A stretch of DNA of 64,000 nt, from NCBI RefSeq assembly GCF_030247195.1, contig NC_080671.1, positions 183,189,725 to 183,253,724 of the forward strand, given 5' to 3'. Source of the stretch: Topomyia yanbarensis. Taxonomy: Eukaryota > Arthropoda > Insecta > Diptera > Culicidae. Positions 34,930 to 45,681 of this stretch are shown one piece after another. A program made the translations under genes and the position numbers. The notes beneath the pieces were generated by a model. That model did not search any database. It saw only the letters and a program-made list of their open reading frames with translations, and was not told the DNA's origin. Every line of letters starts with the position of its first letter. Within the stretch, counting starts at the first letter, position 1.

Positions 34930-35370
34930 CAAAGTGCGATACGAAGACATGTTGGAGGAGGTGTACGAGGTGATTGTGCCTTTCGAAAGGAAAGTTTCCA
35001 AAATCGGTCTGACTATAAACGCTGATACGATAATGTTCATTCACGAGGCAGTCCGATCGAGAGTGATGGAAATGGATGGGGTGCGGTATGAAGTTGTCGT
35101 CGAGCTCATAAATTTTGGAACACTAGTTACATGCGATAGTAGTGTTAGCCGCGATGTAAAAGGGCACATTGTGGCTGCTAGAAGGACTTTCTACGGTTTG
35201 CGTTGTCAGCTAACGTCATCGGACCCCCACATAACATTCTGTAGAAACCACTTATACACTTAAACGCTCTGCATTATCATAAAGCGTGGTCGAAAGGATA
35301 CAAACCATTTTTTGCTAGACGCGTTTGAAAGAAGAATTCAGCGTTCAGTTCTCAGCGGCACAACGTAGAA
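34930..35370 (+). pseudogene. RTE-type LINE RT fragment
   Basis: The frame 34934-35263 reads YEDMLEEVYEVIVPFERK, SKIGLTINADTIMFI, then YEVVVELINFGTLVTCDSSV, SRDVKGHIVAARRTFYGLRC: the RT thumb and following region shared by RTE-clade LINEs of insects (the 'F.VVE.FVYLGTLVT.D...S.E...RI..A.RA..GLR' pattern). After the stop at 35261, another frame near 35305-35360 reads LLDAFERRIQRSVLSGT, matching the next expected block, so there is a frameshift or small loss. Catalytic YxDD is upstream and absent. Confidence 0.75.
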
Positions 35371-37340
35371 TGGCAAAGACACATAAAACACGCAAAGTAC
35401 TAACTGTACAAATATACTGACGCCGCAAGGTTGCTAAAGAACGACAGAACTCATGTATCAATAATGTCAAAAGAGAGACCAGCTTAAGAAGTGTTCTGTA
35501 GAGAACCTGGAAGAGGTCGTCGACACAATTGGTAGTTTGGGTCAGTATTATTTTGAAGCGAGAAGAGAATAATTTTCTCCATTGCTATGACTTGTACTAA
35601 AAACTGTTCTTGCAATCAGAGCCGTAGCGAGGTCGTCTAGCACCCTTGGCGGAGTCTCAGTGTTGCGCCCCTTTGGTGTTTACATTGGCTGTCTTTTTCA
35701 GTTCAACTTACGAACAATACTTTATTATGTAGGTATTGGGAAATGCCATATCATCCTGACTTATTTTATGACAGTACGCGATGGCAGAAACGCGCATGAA
35801 CAGTTTGATGAAAGCCAAAAAACGTAGCTACTAACGTAGTTTTTCAGCATAAATTTTGTTTTTGTGACAAATGTCACAACATTTTTTTTCTTTTTCTCGT
35901 GGAACCTCCACACTGACTGTATTTCATTTACAATTTTCAGTCAAAGCAAGAAATCAAATTGATCACCCGTAGCACTCTTCAATTTTAAAGTCTGTAACCG
36001 AAACATTGCACAGTGTTTTTTGCCAAAATCGTGCGATCTATTAATTACGCCTAAATCGATAAATTTGGGTCAATGGCGTCTTCGGAGGAATTTGTCGACA
36101 CTATAAGCCTTTTCATATGGTGTTGTTATTTTAAAAGTGAGATATATTTAATAACTTTCTTGTAAGCGCGTATATTAAAATTAGTACAGCACGCTTTTTC
36201 CAACAACTTTGCTGAAGACACGAAGTCTATATCTTTAACACTTCGATATTACTGCTGTTTGCTTGTGGATGATGACTTTAAATCAAAATCATTAATATAA
36301 TTTTTGAAATATCATTCTGACAAGTTCGAAATGTTTAATAAAAAGCTTTGACTTATCAAACTGGAAAACTTTCTATACTGCAACAATGGCTTATCTTATG
36401 GTGTTTCAAATGATGATTGGTTGTTAACGGGGAAACGGCTGAGTTTACGTCAATAGTGTTTTCGTACTACTAATCAAAAATAGCAAGGTTCATCAATTGC
36501 TGCTATGATTTTCGTTATTAATTCACCTAAAAGATTTTCCAGCTAAATTTTTTTGGAACAAGAAATGATCTAACGTCGATGGAAAAGTTGTGTAGAGTGC
36601 TTTCACGAATATCTTTGCTGAATACATGAAGTCTCTTCTTTGAATGCTTAAGAAGTTAAAGCTCGTTATATTTGGAAGACCCCCAAATATATTTCTTCTT
36701 TAATATTTATTCAATTACCATTCTTACGGGTTTCATATATTCTTCGAAGTTACTTCAATCGTCAAAATACACAATTATTAATGTTATTAATGCGTAATTT
36801 TTCTTATTTCGAATGTTTTCGAAGATATTTGATATTTTTTGAAAAACAATAGTTTTTCCACATTATCTATAACTGTACTGGGGCCAATGAGAAACAACTG
36901 AAATGCATTCAGTTTTATAGTTTTAATGTAGCAAATATTAATTGCAATTAGAGCTGGTTGTCCATTTTTGCCCGTTCAAAAGTTATTACTTTTCAAACTT
37001 TTGTTAATTTTACCATAAAATACCCAATAACTTCTAAGTGGCAGATTGACCAATCATCTCCTCTAAACATACTGAAGCTATATCTACGATATTTATGAAA
37101 TTATGTCGAATAAAATCTTTCAAGGGGTCATTCACAAACAACGGTCTATAACTACGAGTGTACTATAAATAAAGATTTTTGGTCTTCAGTAAAGATCTTC
37201 ACAAAAACAAGTTCTTTGACATTTATGAATACTTTATCTTGTGTGTCATACTTAGAAATAATTTGTAACAAATATCTCACTTCAAGGGGATTAATCACTA
37301 TAACTATATCATCGAAAATAAAGTTTTTGGATCATCAGTA
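35371..37340. repeat. AT-rich intergenic DNA with 'gctgaagaca' repeats
   Basis: No gene seen. The phrase 'tttgctgaagacacgaagtct' (about 36209) recurs at about 36614 with near-identical flanks, giving a duplicated unit of about 400 bases. Related phrases occur at 45480 (cttcgtcgaagacactgaag) and, inverted, inside the MITE at 43544-44135. Probably a diverged non-coding repeat family. Confidence 0.45.
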
Positions 37341-37348
37341 TCCTTCCC

Positions 37349-37467
37349 AGAAGACATTATTGTTTTCTGTTTTCGGTCACCGTTGGAAAATGCTATCGTT
37401 TTCAGATTGATGTTTTTCGGTGATCACCAAAAACATCAATCTAAAAACGATAGCAGAAGACATTATT
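37349..37467. mobile_element. Fold-back insertion with 13-bp direct repeats
   Basis: 37391-37455 is a near-perfect palindrome (arm tgctatcgttttcagattga..., centre ggtgatcacc, one bulged base). It lies in a 93-base segment flanked by agaagacattatt at 37349-37361 and 37455-37467. The direct repeats look like a target duplication around a small fold-back element, although they overlap the palindrome edge by a base. Confidence 0.6.
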
Positions 37468-38425
37468 ACTGTACGCTTTACCGCTTTCGCGTGAATAATT
37501 TTTTGCACGTTTTTGTAGAAATAAACCACTGTGCATTGTCGCTATTGTCACATCCGCTCGAAAACCTCATCTTGTTATCGATACAAATTCCAGATTTCAA
37601 CGGACTTATGTCATCTGTTGATTTTGTTGATTCATTCCTCACTTCGTCGCTTAAACAAAATGAGCTATGCAGTAAGTGAATTACACATGTTTCTCCTATG
37701 TCCTTAACTCAATAATTATTCCTGTAAATATTAAAAAAAATCAAAACAATAGGATGGGTATAATTCTCCTTTGACCCCCCCCCCCTCTCGTACGCACGGC
37801 AATATTTCTACAATCATATTGAACATAACAAGCTACTGAATCATAAATTAGTTATGTAATTTGCATTTCGACTTCGTCTCATCAGAATCCGAAACTAACG
37901 TAGTCACAGAACTAAGCTAGAGACGGATTCTTGAATTCAATCATGATTTCGATATGAATATGAGAAAAGCAAAATTGCAGCACTACTTGACTTAAAATAG
38001 GTTTTTAACTAGAAAGCAGGTATGATAATATTGGGTGAGAAAAAATAACTTTTGTGGTACAAGTAACTTTCCATAGAGTAATAAGTTAAAATCATCATGG
38101 CTTCTTCCGCAAAGTTTCTTAAAAACACAATTACAGTTTTGTCGCAGACGCTTCCCTATCACTTTATTTTTAAAAAATAAATTTTGATTAATACTTCTAA
38201 GAAGATTCGAACCGTTTTTTTCAACTTCGAAAGGAAGGAAGTCGTTTAGCTAAAACACCGGAAAACAGTGCGATCCATTAAAAAAGATACTTTTTTTCTG
38301 TTCCAAAAACTAAATATGTAATACGAAAAACTGCGTCAATTATATGATTTCAACGGACACTGACCAATCAGGAGTGCCTGTGCTTTAACTTAATCTTCTT
38401 GATTATAATTAATATTTTTTCAATC

Positions 38426-38641
38426 ATGCAAGTAAAGTCTGGTTTTCTTTCAACGCGACCCGACATACGGGAATTGCTAATTACCGCACAAAAGCAACTC
38501 CACCAATTCACCCCGTCGCGTAAGGTTATCGTCGTGCGTAGGCCGTCAACCAGCAAGAAAACACCCACAACCCCGTCAAAACCGGAGAACAACAGCACAC
38601 TTCCAGGATCAGCTCTATCCAGCGAGGAGCAATCTCGTTAG
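38426..38641 (+). CDS. Possible coding exon or small ORF, unrecognised
   Basis: An ATG at 38426 opens 71 codons ending TAG at 38639-38641. The product starts MQVKSGFLSTRPDIRELL and becomes proline/serine/threonine/lysine-rich (RRPSTSKKTPTTPSKPENN). The GC content and balanced codon use differ from the AT-rich DNA around it, and a pyrimidine-rich run precedes it, so it may be an internal or terminal exon of a + strand host gene rather than a whole gene. A pseudogene or chance ORF remains possible. No domain recognised. Confidence 0.3.
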   Translation: MQVKSGFLSTRPDIRELLITAQKQLHQFTPSRKVIVVRRPSTSKKTPTTPSKPENNSTLPGSALSSEEQSR

Positions 38642-38739
38642 TAGCTACTCCTTCGCACAATGCCTAGCTAGCTACAAACAAAAGCAAACAAAAAAAGAAA
38701 TAAATACATAAATAATCTTCTCAGGATCGAACTAGCCGC

Positions 38740-39970
38740 GCGAGACCTTGTAACTGTCACCAGCGTGTACTTTGGTACGCCTCACAAGCACCGATGGCGT
38801 TCATGTAACAAGCAACGGTCGGCGCAGGGGTGGCGACGACGACGACGATGACGACGGACTGAACCCACACACTGACTGGTTCAGCCACCAAGTTGCGACC
38901 GACTCCGAAAGCTAATTTGTTTGCCCCGGTGTTAATGGCTTTTCTTGGCTAGGGGAACACAGCAAACACACTCTCTTTCAGTTTCAACTGGATTTTCTTT
39001 CAACTCTCTCGCCGCGAATTCTCCCGCGCACCGAAATCCGTGAGACCAGCAGCCAACGCGCCAGCCAGCAACTGTAGCGAAGTGAATATACATAAGCGGG
39101 CCTTACACGTTCAATATTTTTGTCAATACTAGAGTGTATTGACAAAAGTATTGTACGTGTAATGGAAAAAAAAATATTGACGATGTGGATTTCAAACGGG
39201 ACTGAAATATTGTAACAATATCGTCAATACTCGTATTGACGAAAATATTGAACGTGTAAGGGCCGCTATAGCTGTTGTCTTAAGTCGCAATCTCTCGATT
39301 TGTTGCTGCCTTCAGTTCACGCAGGCGGAGACCCGGACTTTTTTATGGCACCTCAGCCTCGTTCGTTCGGCGTTCGCTCTTTACTCTTTAGTTTCTTCGC
39401 GGCCGCTCTACGGGAAAGGTGTTTCCACGTCTTCGATCGAGTTGTAGTGCTAGTCTGTTTCGCGCGCGCCCTCCAGCGAGATCATTCGGGTTCCGCGCTG
39501 CTCCATTATAGAAGTCTTTTTTTTCCTGCTAGAACTAGGTGCGGGTACATGAAAATGTGCTCTAAATACGTGTGTTTTACTGGCAGTTGAAGTACCTGTG
39601 GCTTGAGGACCGTTTGTATCGGTGACTTGTTGCTGCTGCTTCTGCTTTTGCTGATGTTCTACCAGCAGCACGGGTGAAGCCAACAACGGCGGAGACTTCA
39701 ACGCTTGTCTGGTGGTGCCGCAGATTGTGGGATGTCGCTGTCGGTTATGGATAAATGTTAAAAGTGAGCCATTTGGCGGCTGTGGCAAGTTTTTTTTTCC
39801 TGCGAAAATGTGAAATGTCAAACGAAGTCAGCAAAAAGTGGCAAAACGTGTCAGGTTTTTTTTGTCAAGTGGATGATTGCCGACCGGTCGGTCCGTGGTT
39901 GACGAGGAGTGAAACAGCGAGACGAAATAGTGGAAAGTTTGGCCTTTGCTAATTAGTGTTGAAGCAGATT
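38740..39970 (+). promoter_or_regulatory. GC-rich promoter-like block
   Basis: A sharp rise in GC content with pyrimidine-rich stretches and an arthropod initiator match (ttcagttc, about 39311-39318). It sits upstream of the possible coding exon at 40154. The open frames inside (96 codons + at 39300; 123 codons - at 39821) face each other and look fortuitous. A MITE at 39096-39266 has inserted into it. The role is inferred from composition and position. Confidence 0.4.
39096..39266. mobile_element. 171-bp MITE with 34-bp TIRs
   Basis: gcgggccttacacgttcaat from 39096 and gcggcccttacacgttcaat read back from 39266 form arms of about 34 bases that differ at two positions. The interior also has tattgacaaaa / tattgacg echoes, so the whole unit folds. 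Flanking TA dinucleotides occur on both sides, suiting a TA-targeting family. Confidence 0.75.
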
Positions 39971-40153
39971 CTTATGGTGGCAAAATCTGAAATTTGCATG
40001 GAGATTTTGTGCGAAAAATCACTGATAAAGAAGAATGGAAGTGAATCACAGTGGAAATTAAATCTCCGGAAAGTGTGCTGAAACTGGTGGATTTGAACTG
40101 AGATTTTGTGCTGTTTGAAAATATTCAAAAAGAAATACCTGCTACTAAAGTGC

Positions 40154-40285
40154 ATGGAAGTGAACAGTGATGTGCGTTGCAGTGGAACAATTTCCGAAAA
40201 CGACAATATTGCAAAATTGTGCCCTATGTTGGATGGTGATCAACGAGGTTCTGGGTCCCTTAGGACGAGTCCTCAAAAGCAAGGT
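40154..40285 (+). CDS. Possible first coding exon, unrecognised protein
   Basis: An ATG at 40154 (context aagtgcATGG) begins about 44 codons: MEVNSDVRCSGTISENDNIA, then KLCPMLDGDQRGSGSLRTSP and QKQ, followed at about 40285 by a GT (caag/gttcgt) that could be a splice donor. The hydrophilic, low-AT coding sequence after a long GC-rich leader fits a 5'-terminal coding exon of a + strand gene. The donor is not a strong consensus, and the matching downstream exon is not visible. I do not recognise the protein. Confidence 0.35.
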
Positions 40286-40994
40286 TCGTAAAATCAGCTG
40301 CAGAGTATTGCGAAAGTAAACCGGATGTGGTCGCTTGGAGAGTGGCTTGATCAGTCTTTATTTGTATATTATTATTCGACTGCGATAATTGAGGTGAAAT
40401 CTGTCGTCTGTGAACAAAACAGTATTTCTGCATTCGTATGTTGTTTTTTCGGCATTTTTACTTTAAAAGCTTAAATTAAATTCAATGGTGATCTGAAATG
40501 TATTTTGAACACAACTGAGTAAGGTTTGGTGAAATGCACACTTGAGGTTTATTTATTACACTTATAATGCTTTTTTTAAATATTCTGATTGATTGGAAAT
40601 AAAGGACAGTTCACATATGTTAATGAATAGGGTGGTTTCAGCCGCAATATGGTCTGGAACCGTGAAATAGTGGTAAAAGTGTATACTCATATTGCTCACA
40701 AAAACAAACAGTTCTTTTTATTCATATTGAAATATTTACTGGAGAACGGTGTTCTTAACGCAGAACAAAGAACTAGTGCGTTTAAAACTCTTTCTCATTG
40801 AAAATTTTCAAAAAAAAAAACTAACACCGAATATATTGTTAGAAATACTCTCCTTCTGGAAATATATCGGGGGATATTTCGGGAACGTGTTTTCCAAAGG
40901 AAAACGAATATTTTTGATCGATTCGAAACCCCGCATGACTGTATAAAGTTTCGTCATTGTTCAAAACAAAGACTATTTTGTTACTTTTTAACAA
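40286..40994. other. AT-rich, nothing recognised
   Basis: No credible ORF, TIR pair or repeat match was seen. If the exon at 40154-40285 is real this would be intron. Confidence 0.35.
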
Positions 40995-41273
40995 CATTCA
41001 ATTAGCTAGAGCTTACTGAGTAAGGAAAGTTTTTAAAATTTTAGAACCTAGTACTCAAGTGAGAGCAAGGATGTGAAATATACAGATCAGAAAACTAGAA
41101 GCTGGTTCTGATGGTAAAGAGGGACAAGTCTGTCTTTGCCGTGAGACTTGCTTGTAGACTTGAGTGATTCGTCGTAACACTACCTAAGACCGACTCCTGC
41201 CAGCAGAAGACAAAAGATTAGTCTGTAGGATTTTATGCCTGTTTCTACTTAGTAATCTCTAGCTAATTGAATG
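40995..41273. mobile_element. TIR element related to the 7432 MITE
   Basis: cattcaattagctagagctt from 40996 and cattcaattagctagagatt read back from 41273 are matching ends; arm similarity fades after about 33 bases. The interior resembles the MITE at 7432-7741 in order: 'tagtactcaag' (41050), 'gattcg' and 'gcagaagacaaaag' (41203 versus 7626). Related but diverged families, or one nested in the other. Confidence 0.6.
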
Positions 41274-41499
41274 CCGTTGAAAAGTAAAAAGTGTCTTATG
41301 TAGTCGAAACAAAAGTTGAAAATACACAGACGGTATTGTAGGTCAAATTGGCCATACCCAGGAATTCCCCCATAATAATTGATTATTCTATTGATTATTG
41401 ATCGATAGATTCCTTATTGTGGAATGTAAAAATTCATAATTTCACGAAACAAGTGCTTTGGAACATATTTTAAAAGTATCTAGTCAAATTAGCCCCTTC

Positions 41500-42060
41500 C
41501 TCATACGGACAAAACTGTTCCAAAATGCGTGAATAAAGTGCCATCAATTGTGGAACAACCATATGTTTACATTACGAAAACAGAGCCGTGAACAAAAATC
41601 ATGTGTTTTAAAGTTGTGTTCACTTTTTCTTCCGTAACGACTGCATAACAATTTTATTTGTGCTAATGGTCGTTTTTTCGTTAACCCTCCGGAAGAAGAT
41701 TTCGCCAGCGTTTCGGAAGGTGTTGCACAAAATACAACGGCGCGAGTGCCGGAGGGTTAACTTCACTGTTCATAAACCAATGATTTTATCCATAAATTTA
41801 GTAACATTAGGGTTTGACTATACAACATGAACTGATTCATGATTAATTACATCTTAACCATGATCTAGTTTCGTTCTTATGAATTAGATTCAAAAATCAA
41901 AACAGTCTTGATATTTTCTCGTGACAGTTTCACAACATTCGGATAATTATTCATGGATGCATTCGTGTCTTGGGAACTGGTTCGTGATTACTATTAGATT
42001 AGTCACTATTCCTGTGGGTTTGTGAAATTTCGCTTCGTTTATCATACATAGAGTAGAGTT
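41500..42060 (+). repeat. Family B repeat, copy 2
   Basis: The block 'acaaaactgttccaaaatgcgtgaataaagtgcc', 'acagagccgtgaac', 'aaaaatcatgtg' matches copy 1 (19730-19850). It continues with 'acatgaactgattcatgattaattac', 'ggaactggttcgtgatta' phrases of the tandem part, and looser echoes run to about 43150. Interrupted by the mini-MITE at 41686-41756. Confidence 0.65.
41682..41760. mobile_element. 71-bp TTAA mini-MITE (piggyBac-like ends)
   Basis: TTAA, then ccctccgg at 41686, ending ccggaggg at 41756 and TTAA again. The ends are perfect inverted repeats and begin CCCT, as many piggyBac-type TIRs do. Removing it with one TTAA restores family B wording (ttttttcgttaacttcactg versus ttgttttcgtgaacttcagt in copy 1). 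Confidence 0.8.
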
Positions 42061-43318
42061 GGGCCAAGTAGGTCAGTTTTTTTTGACGAGCTCGTGTGAT
42101 GGTATTCATACATTGGTTTTAACAAACAGCACTCGTTGGAAATCTTTTGGTAACAACGATTTTATGCAGTGCTAGAATTTTTTTAATAACGCGAGTTTAT
42201 TGGAGGTTTTTAAAATCAAGGAATACAAATAATAAATGCAATCTATTGACGACATTCCGGTAAGAAAAAAGGAAGTAGTAAATGATGTGAAAAATCACGA
42301 AACCGCGGACGGAAATGTCAAAAAACATGTTTTTTCAGCAACCGCGTCCGGTTTTGTGCTTGTAAATGACTTCTTCGGTGTCCTCGTCATTGCAAGAGTG
42401 TGGAATTGATGTTGTGCATTTCGGCTAACGTGGTTACTTAGAGCATTTTTTTATTCCTTTTCCTTTTCTTTTTCTTTCATATTTTTTTCGATTAAATCTA
42501 CTTCAACACTACCTTCAATTATTATATTGGTAACTCACGCGAGATATCTGACGTGTTTGCATCGATGACGAGCACTTTCCTTTCACACGAGCACGTAATG
42601 TTTCGAACGGAGCCTTGAATTGTTTAGAGGTTGATCGAATACTGGCACCCTCTTATACAGATGCAATTGCGTTCTTTATGTCCTCTTCATTTTATTTTGG
42701 CGTTTTCGCACGAAATAACGCACAATTTCCTATAAAAATTATTCAGATTTACACCATAGTAGTGTCCTATAGTGGCCCCAAAAGGCTGATCTATCGTGTC
42801 CCAAGCATATGCTTCAGGATCTAAGTTACGATTTCAGTTATTTCTATTCATGTTATCGTGATGTTATAGTCACAAGTAGAGTGATTTGTGTTAATTATTT
42901 AGTGATCATAGTCTCAATTTTTGATATTTTTATCACGAGTAGTGAAATTTTTGTTTAGGATTTCGGGATCTTAGTCACGCTTTTCGTAATTTTTATGTAC
43001 GTTATCGTGATTTTCTATTCTTGAGCTTGGAGTAATGGGACTTATGTTCATGTTTATTTACTATCGGATTTTTTACTCCTAGTAACGTGACAATATGAAT
43101 TGAATCATAAAAGTGTGACTGATTCGCGGTAACTGAATTATATCACAAACTGCGCAGATTTCGTTTTCTGTCCGTACATCACATTGCACCTTATCAAATG
43201 AGTAACGATGTTCGAGGTCCTATTAGTTTTCTTATATCTGCTGCTCGCACCTATTATTAGTCGCTAGGAGCTGGACATAACTTTAAGCACGTGAAAATTT
43301 CAAGACCATGTGCAGAGT

Positions 43319-44196
43319 TACCCGAGCAAACGAAAAGCCAATAATACCCCCATAGTGATGGTCCAATTTCACCCTCACTGCATGGTGTTTTGATTGTATC
43401 TTAAATGGGATCAGCCCATGAAAACACCATCGCCACGGTCCGGTAGATCCCATATAAAAACCACAGTTTGGTGTATTTATGAGTTATTTTGACCATGTTG
43501 TGGTGTTTTGATGGTTGTGAAACTTGGCACGGACCATATTTATTAGGGTGGGGCAAAATGATCGTTTTTTGGTTCCTTTTGGGGTCCCAAAAAACTGTGC
43601 AAAATTTGAGGTCGATTGGTGTTGACCCGGCGTAGCGCATTGCGTTTGAAATTTGTATAGAGATTAGTATGGGAAAACCTACATCCAAACATATCAATGT
43701 GGTAAAACTAAATTATATAATGTTATTTTGGAATGCTATATGAAATACCATTGGTGCACCCGCAGTGTTGGTAATAAAAATGATTTGTGGCATTTAATTC
43801 GATGTATCGAACTTTGAACAGGTATAACTTGGCTTAGAGACATTCTAATACCATACATCCTTCGGCAAAGTTGTTCAGCATATCCTGGACTATACTTCTA
43901 TCTATTTGTTGGCACACTACAGGAATTGTAGTCTGTAGAATTAAAAATGGAAAAATGTAGGTTTTCCCATACTAATCTCCATACAAATTTCAATCGCAAT
44001 GCGCTACGCCGGGTCAACACCAATCGACCCCAAATTTCGCACAGTTGTTTGGGACCCCAAAAGGAACCAAAAAAGTGCTGTGCTCGGTTGATGTGGCTAT
44101 GATTACATTTTTCCATATAACAATGCCCCACCCTAATATTTATGGTCTTTTCAATGGGTTGTATAGGATGTGAACCCACGAGAATTTTCTCGGGTA
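43319..44196. mobile_element. Outer element with TACCCGAG ends
   Basis: tacccgag (43319-43326) and ctcgggta (44189-44196) are inverted ends of a unit holding phrases such as 'accatcgccacggtccggtag'. The hAT MITE at 43544-44135 sits inside and accounts for most of the length; without it the unit is about 280 bases. The TIR is only 8 bases, so this is tentative. Confidence 0.45.
43536..44143. mobile_element. 592-bp hAT-like MITE with perfect 8-bp TSD
   Basis: Element 43544-44135 begins tagggtggggc and ends gccccaccct a, flanked by atatttat at 43536-43543 and 44136-44143. The arms stay similar for about 140 bases (left lacks about 48 bases near its start): 'ttggttccttttggggtccc' and 'gttgacccggcgtagcgc' occur on both. 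No transposase. Eight-base duplication and TIR form suit hAT. Confidence 0.88.
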
Positions 44197-44209
44197 CACG
44201 AATTTGAAA

Positions 44210-45068
44210 ATGATTCCGGATGTCTTCTAAATATCACAAGCACTCAAGATAGATCGTGAATCAGGTACTACGAATCATAAACCCGTGCACGAATCCATTA
44301 GTAATATTTTACGAATTTGTTAACTATTCCATGAGCACGATTAGTCAATCGTGAAAATTTTACTAGCAATCATGGACCAGTTCACGAACACCTGAACGAT
44401 ATTTTATGTTGTTGTAAATTATTTCACGGGAACGCATGGTCAGGTGTGGTTTTTATACTAGGAATCATGAATCAGTTGACGTTTCCAAGAATAATATTTC
44501 ATTATTTTGTGAACTATTTCATGGGTACGAATGGTGAGTCGTTAGGAATCATGAATCAATTCACGTATACATGAATAATATTTCTCGATTTTGTGAACTA
44601 TTTCACGAGCTCCAATGATAAGTCGTAATTATTATACTATTAGGATATCAAATCGTGACTAATATATTAGGAATCATGAACTAGTTTAATGATTGAAAGG
44701 ATAAATAGTGATCCGGGTTTTGCTTTTGTTAACTACTTCACAACCACGAAAACGAAATCACGATTCAACTTTCAGTTTTATGAATAAAGTTCATAAAGTT
44801 GTGAACTAGGTCACGTACCGAAAATCGATTTGGTATTGGTATGGTACCGAAGACTGAAGTTCACAATTGGTTTCCGAAGACTGAAGTTCACAAAACAAAA
44901 ACAAATACCTCCACTAATAAAAGCGTTATACTGGCTTTACTTAAGGGAAATGGACAATAATTATAAAACATGATTTTTGTTCATGGTCCTGTTTCCGTAG
45001 CGTAAATACGTGATTGTTCCAGAATTCATGGTACTTTATTCACGATTTTGGGAAAAATTTTCCGTGCA
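44210..45068 (-). repeat. Family B repeat, copy 3, inverted
   Basis: The reverse complement carries the terminal block 'aatttttcccaaaatcgtgaataaagtaccatgaattctggaac' of copies 1 and 2 (at 45010-45065) and an array of at least four roughly 100-base units ('aatcatgaatcagttgacg', 'gaactatttcacgagc', 'gtgactaatatatt'). A 27-base tandem duplication of ccgaagactgaagttcacaa occurs at 44847-44893. Confidence 0.7.
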
Positions 45069-45260
45069 ATAGGATTTGGGTTTCATCAAATTCAACAACA
45101 AACTACTACATCTCTTCAAAAGTACAGTCAATACTTTATAGCACCGTTTTATCAACAATTCAAGACTAATTGTTGATAACACGGTGCTACAAAACAATTA
45201 AATGTACTTTTAGAATGATCTAGTAATTTTGTGCTGCATTTGATGAAACCTAAAACCTAT
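45069..45260. mobile_element. Fold-back element, 192 bp
   Basis: ataggatttgggtttcatca at 45069 pairs with the end at 45260 (20 of 23 matching), and inner segments 'aaaagtaca / tgtactttt', 'tagcaccg / cggtgct' and 'ttatcaacaatt / aattgttgataa' pair in order to the centre, so nearly the whole unit folds on itself. It abuts the family B end. Confidence 0.72.
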
Positions 45261-45681
45261 TATAGGTCACTTGAAACCACACATCTAACTATTTTCGTTG
45301 CAAATTATGAGCACTTTTTCACCAAAAATGGGTTTTTTGGCATATTAATATTCATTGGGACAAACAAAAGGTAAGGGTAGTTCTAAATTTTCTAAAGCAC
45401 AGAAAATTACCTTTTAATTGTTCGAGATAGAGTTTCGTTGTCTACCAGAATATTAAAGAATATAAAATTTTAGAAAACTTCGTCGAAGACACTGAAGTTC
45501 TGTGTCGTGTACTTTTCATTTTACAAGAAATTAGGGTTTTTCTTAAAAAATGGTTTTCTTTGTATAACTTTTGCAGGTTTGATTTTTCATTAAAATCAGT
45601 TTAGAAATACTTTCAGATATTTTGAAGGAGAACAATTTGTCTTAATATACCGAATCACTAGCTTCTCTCGTTAGAACGTTA

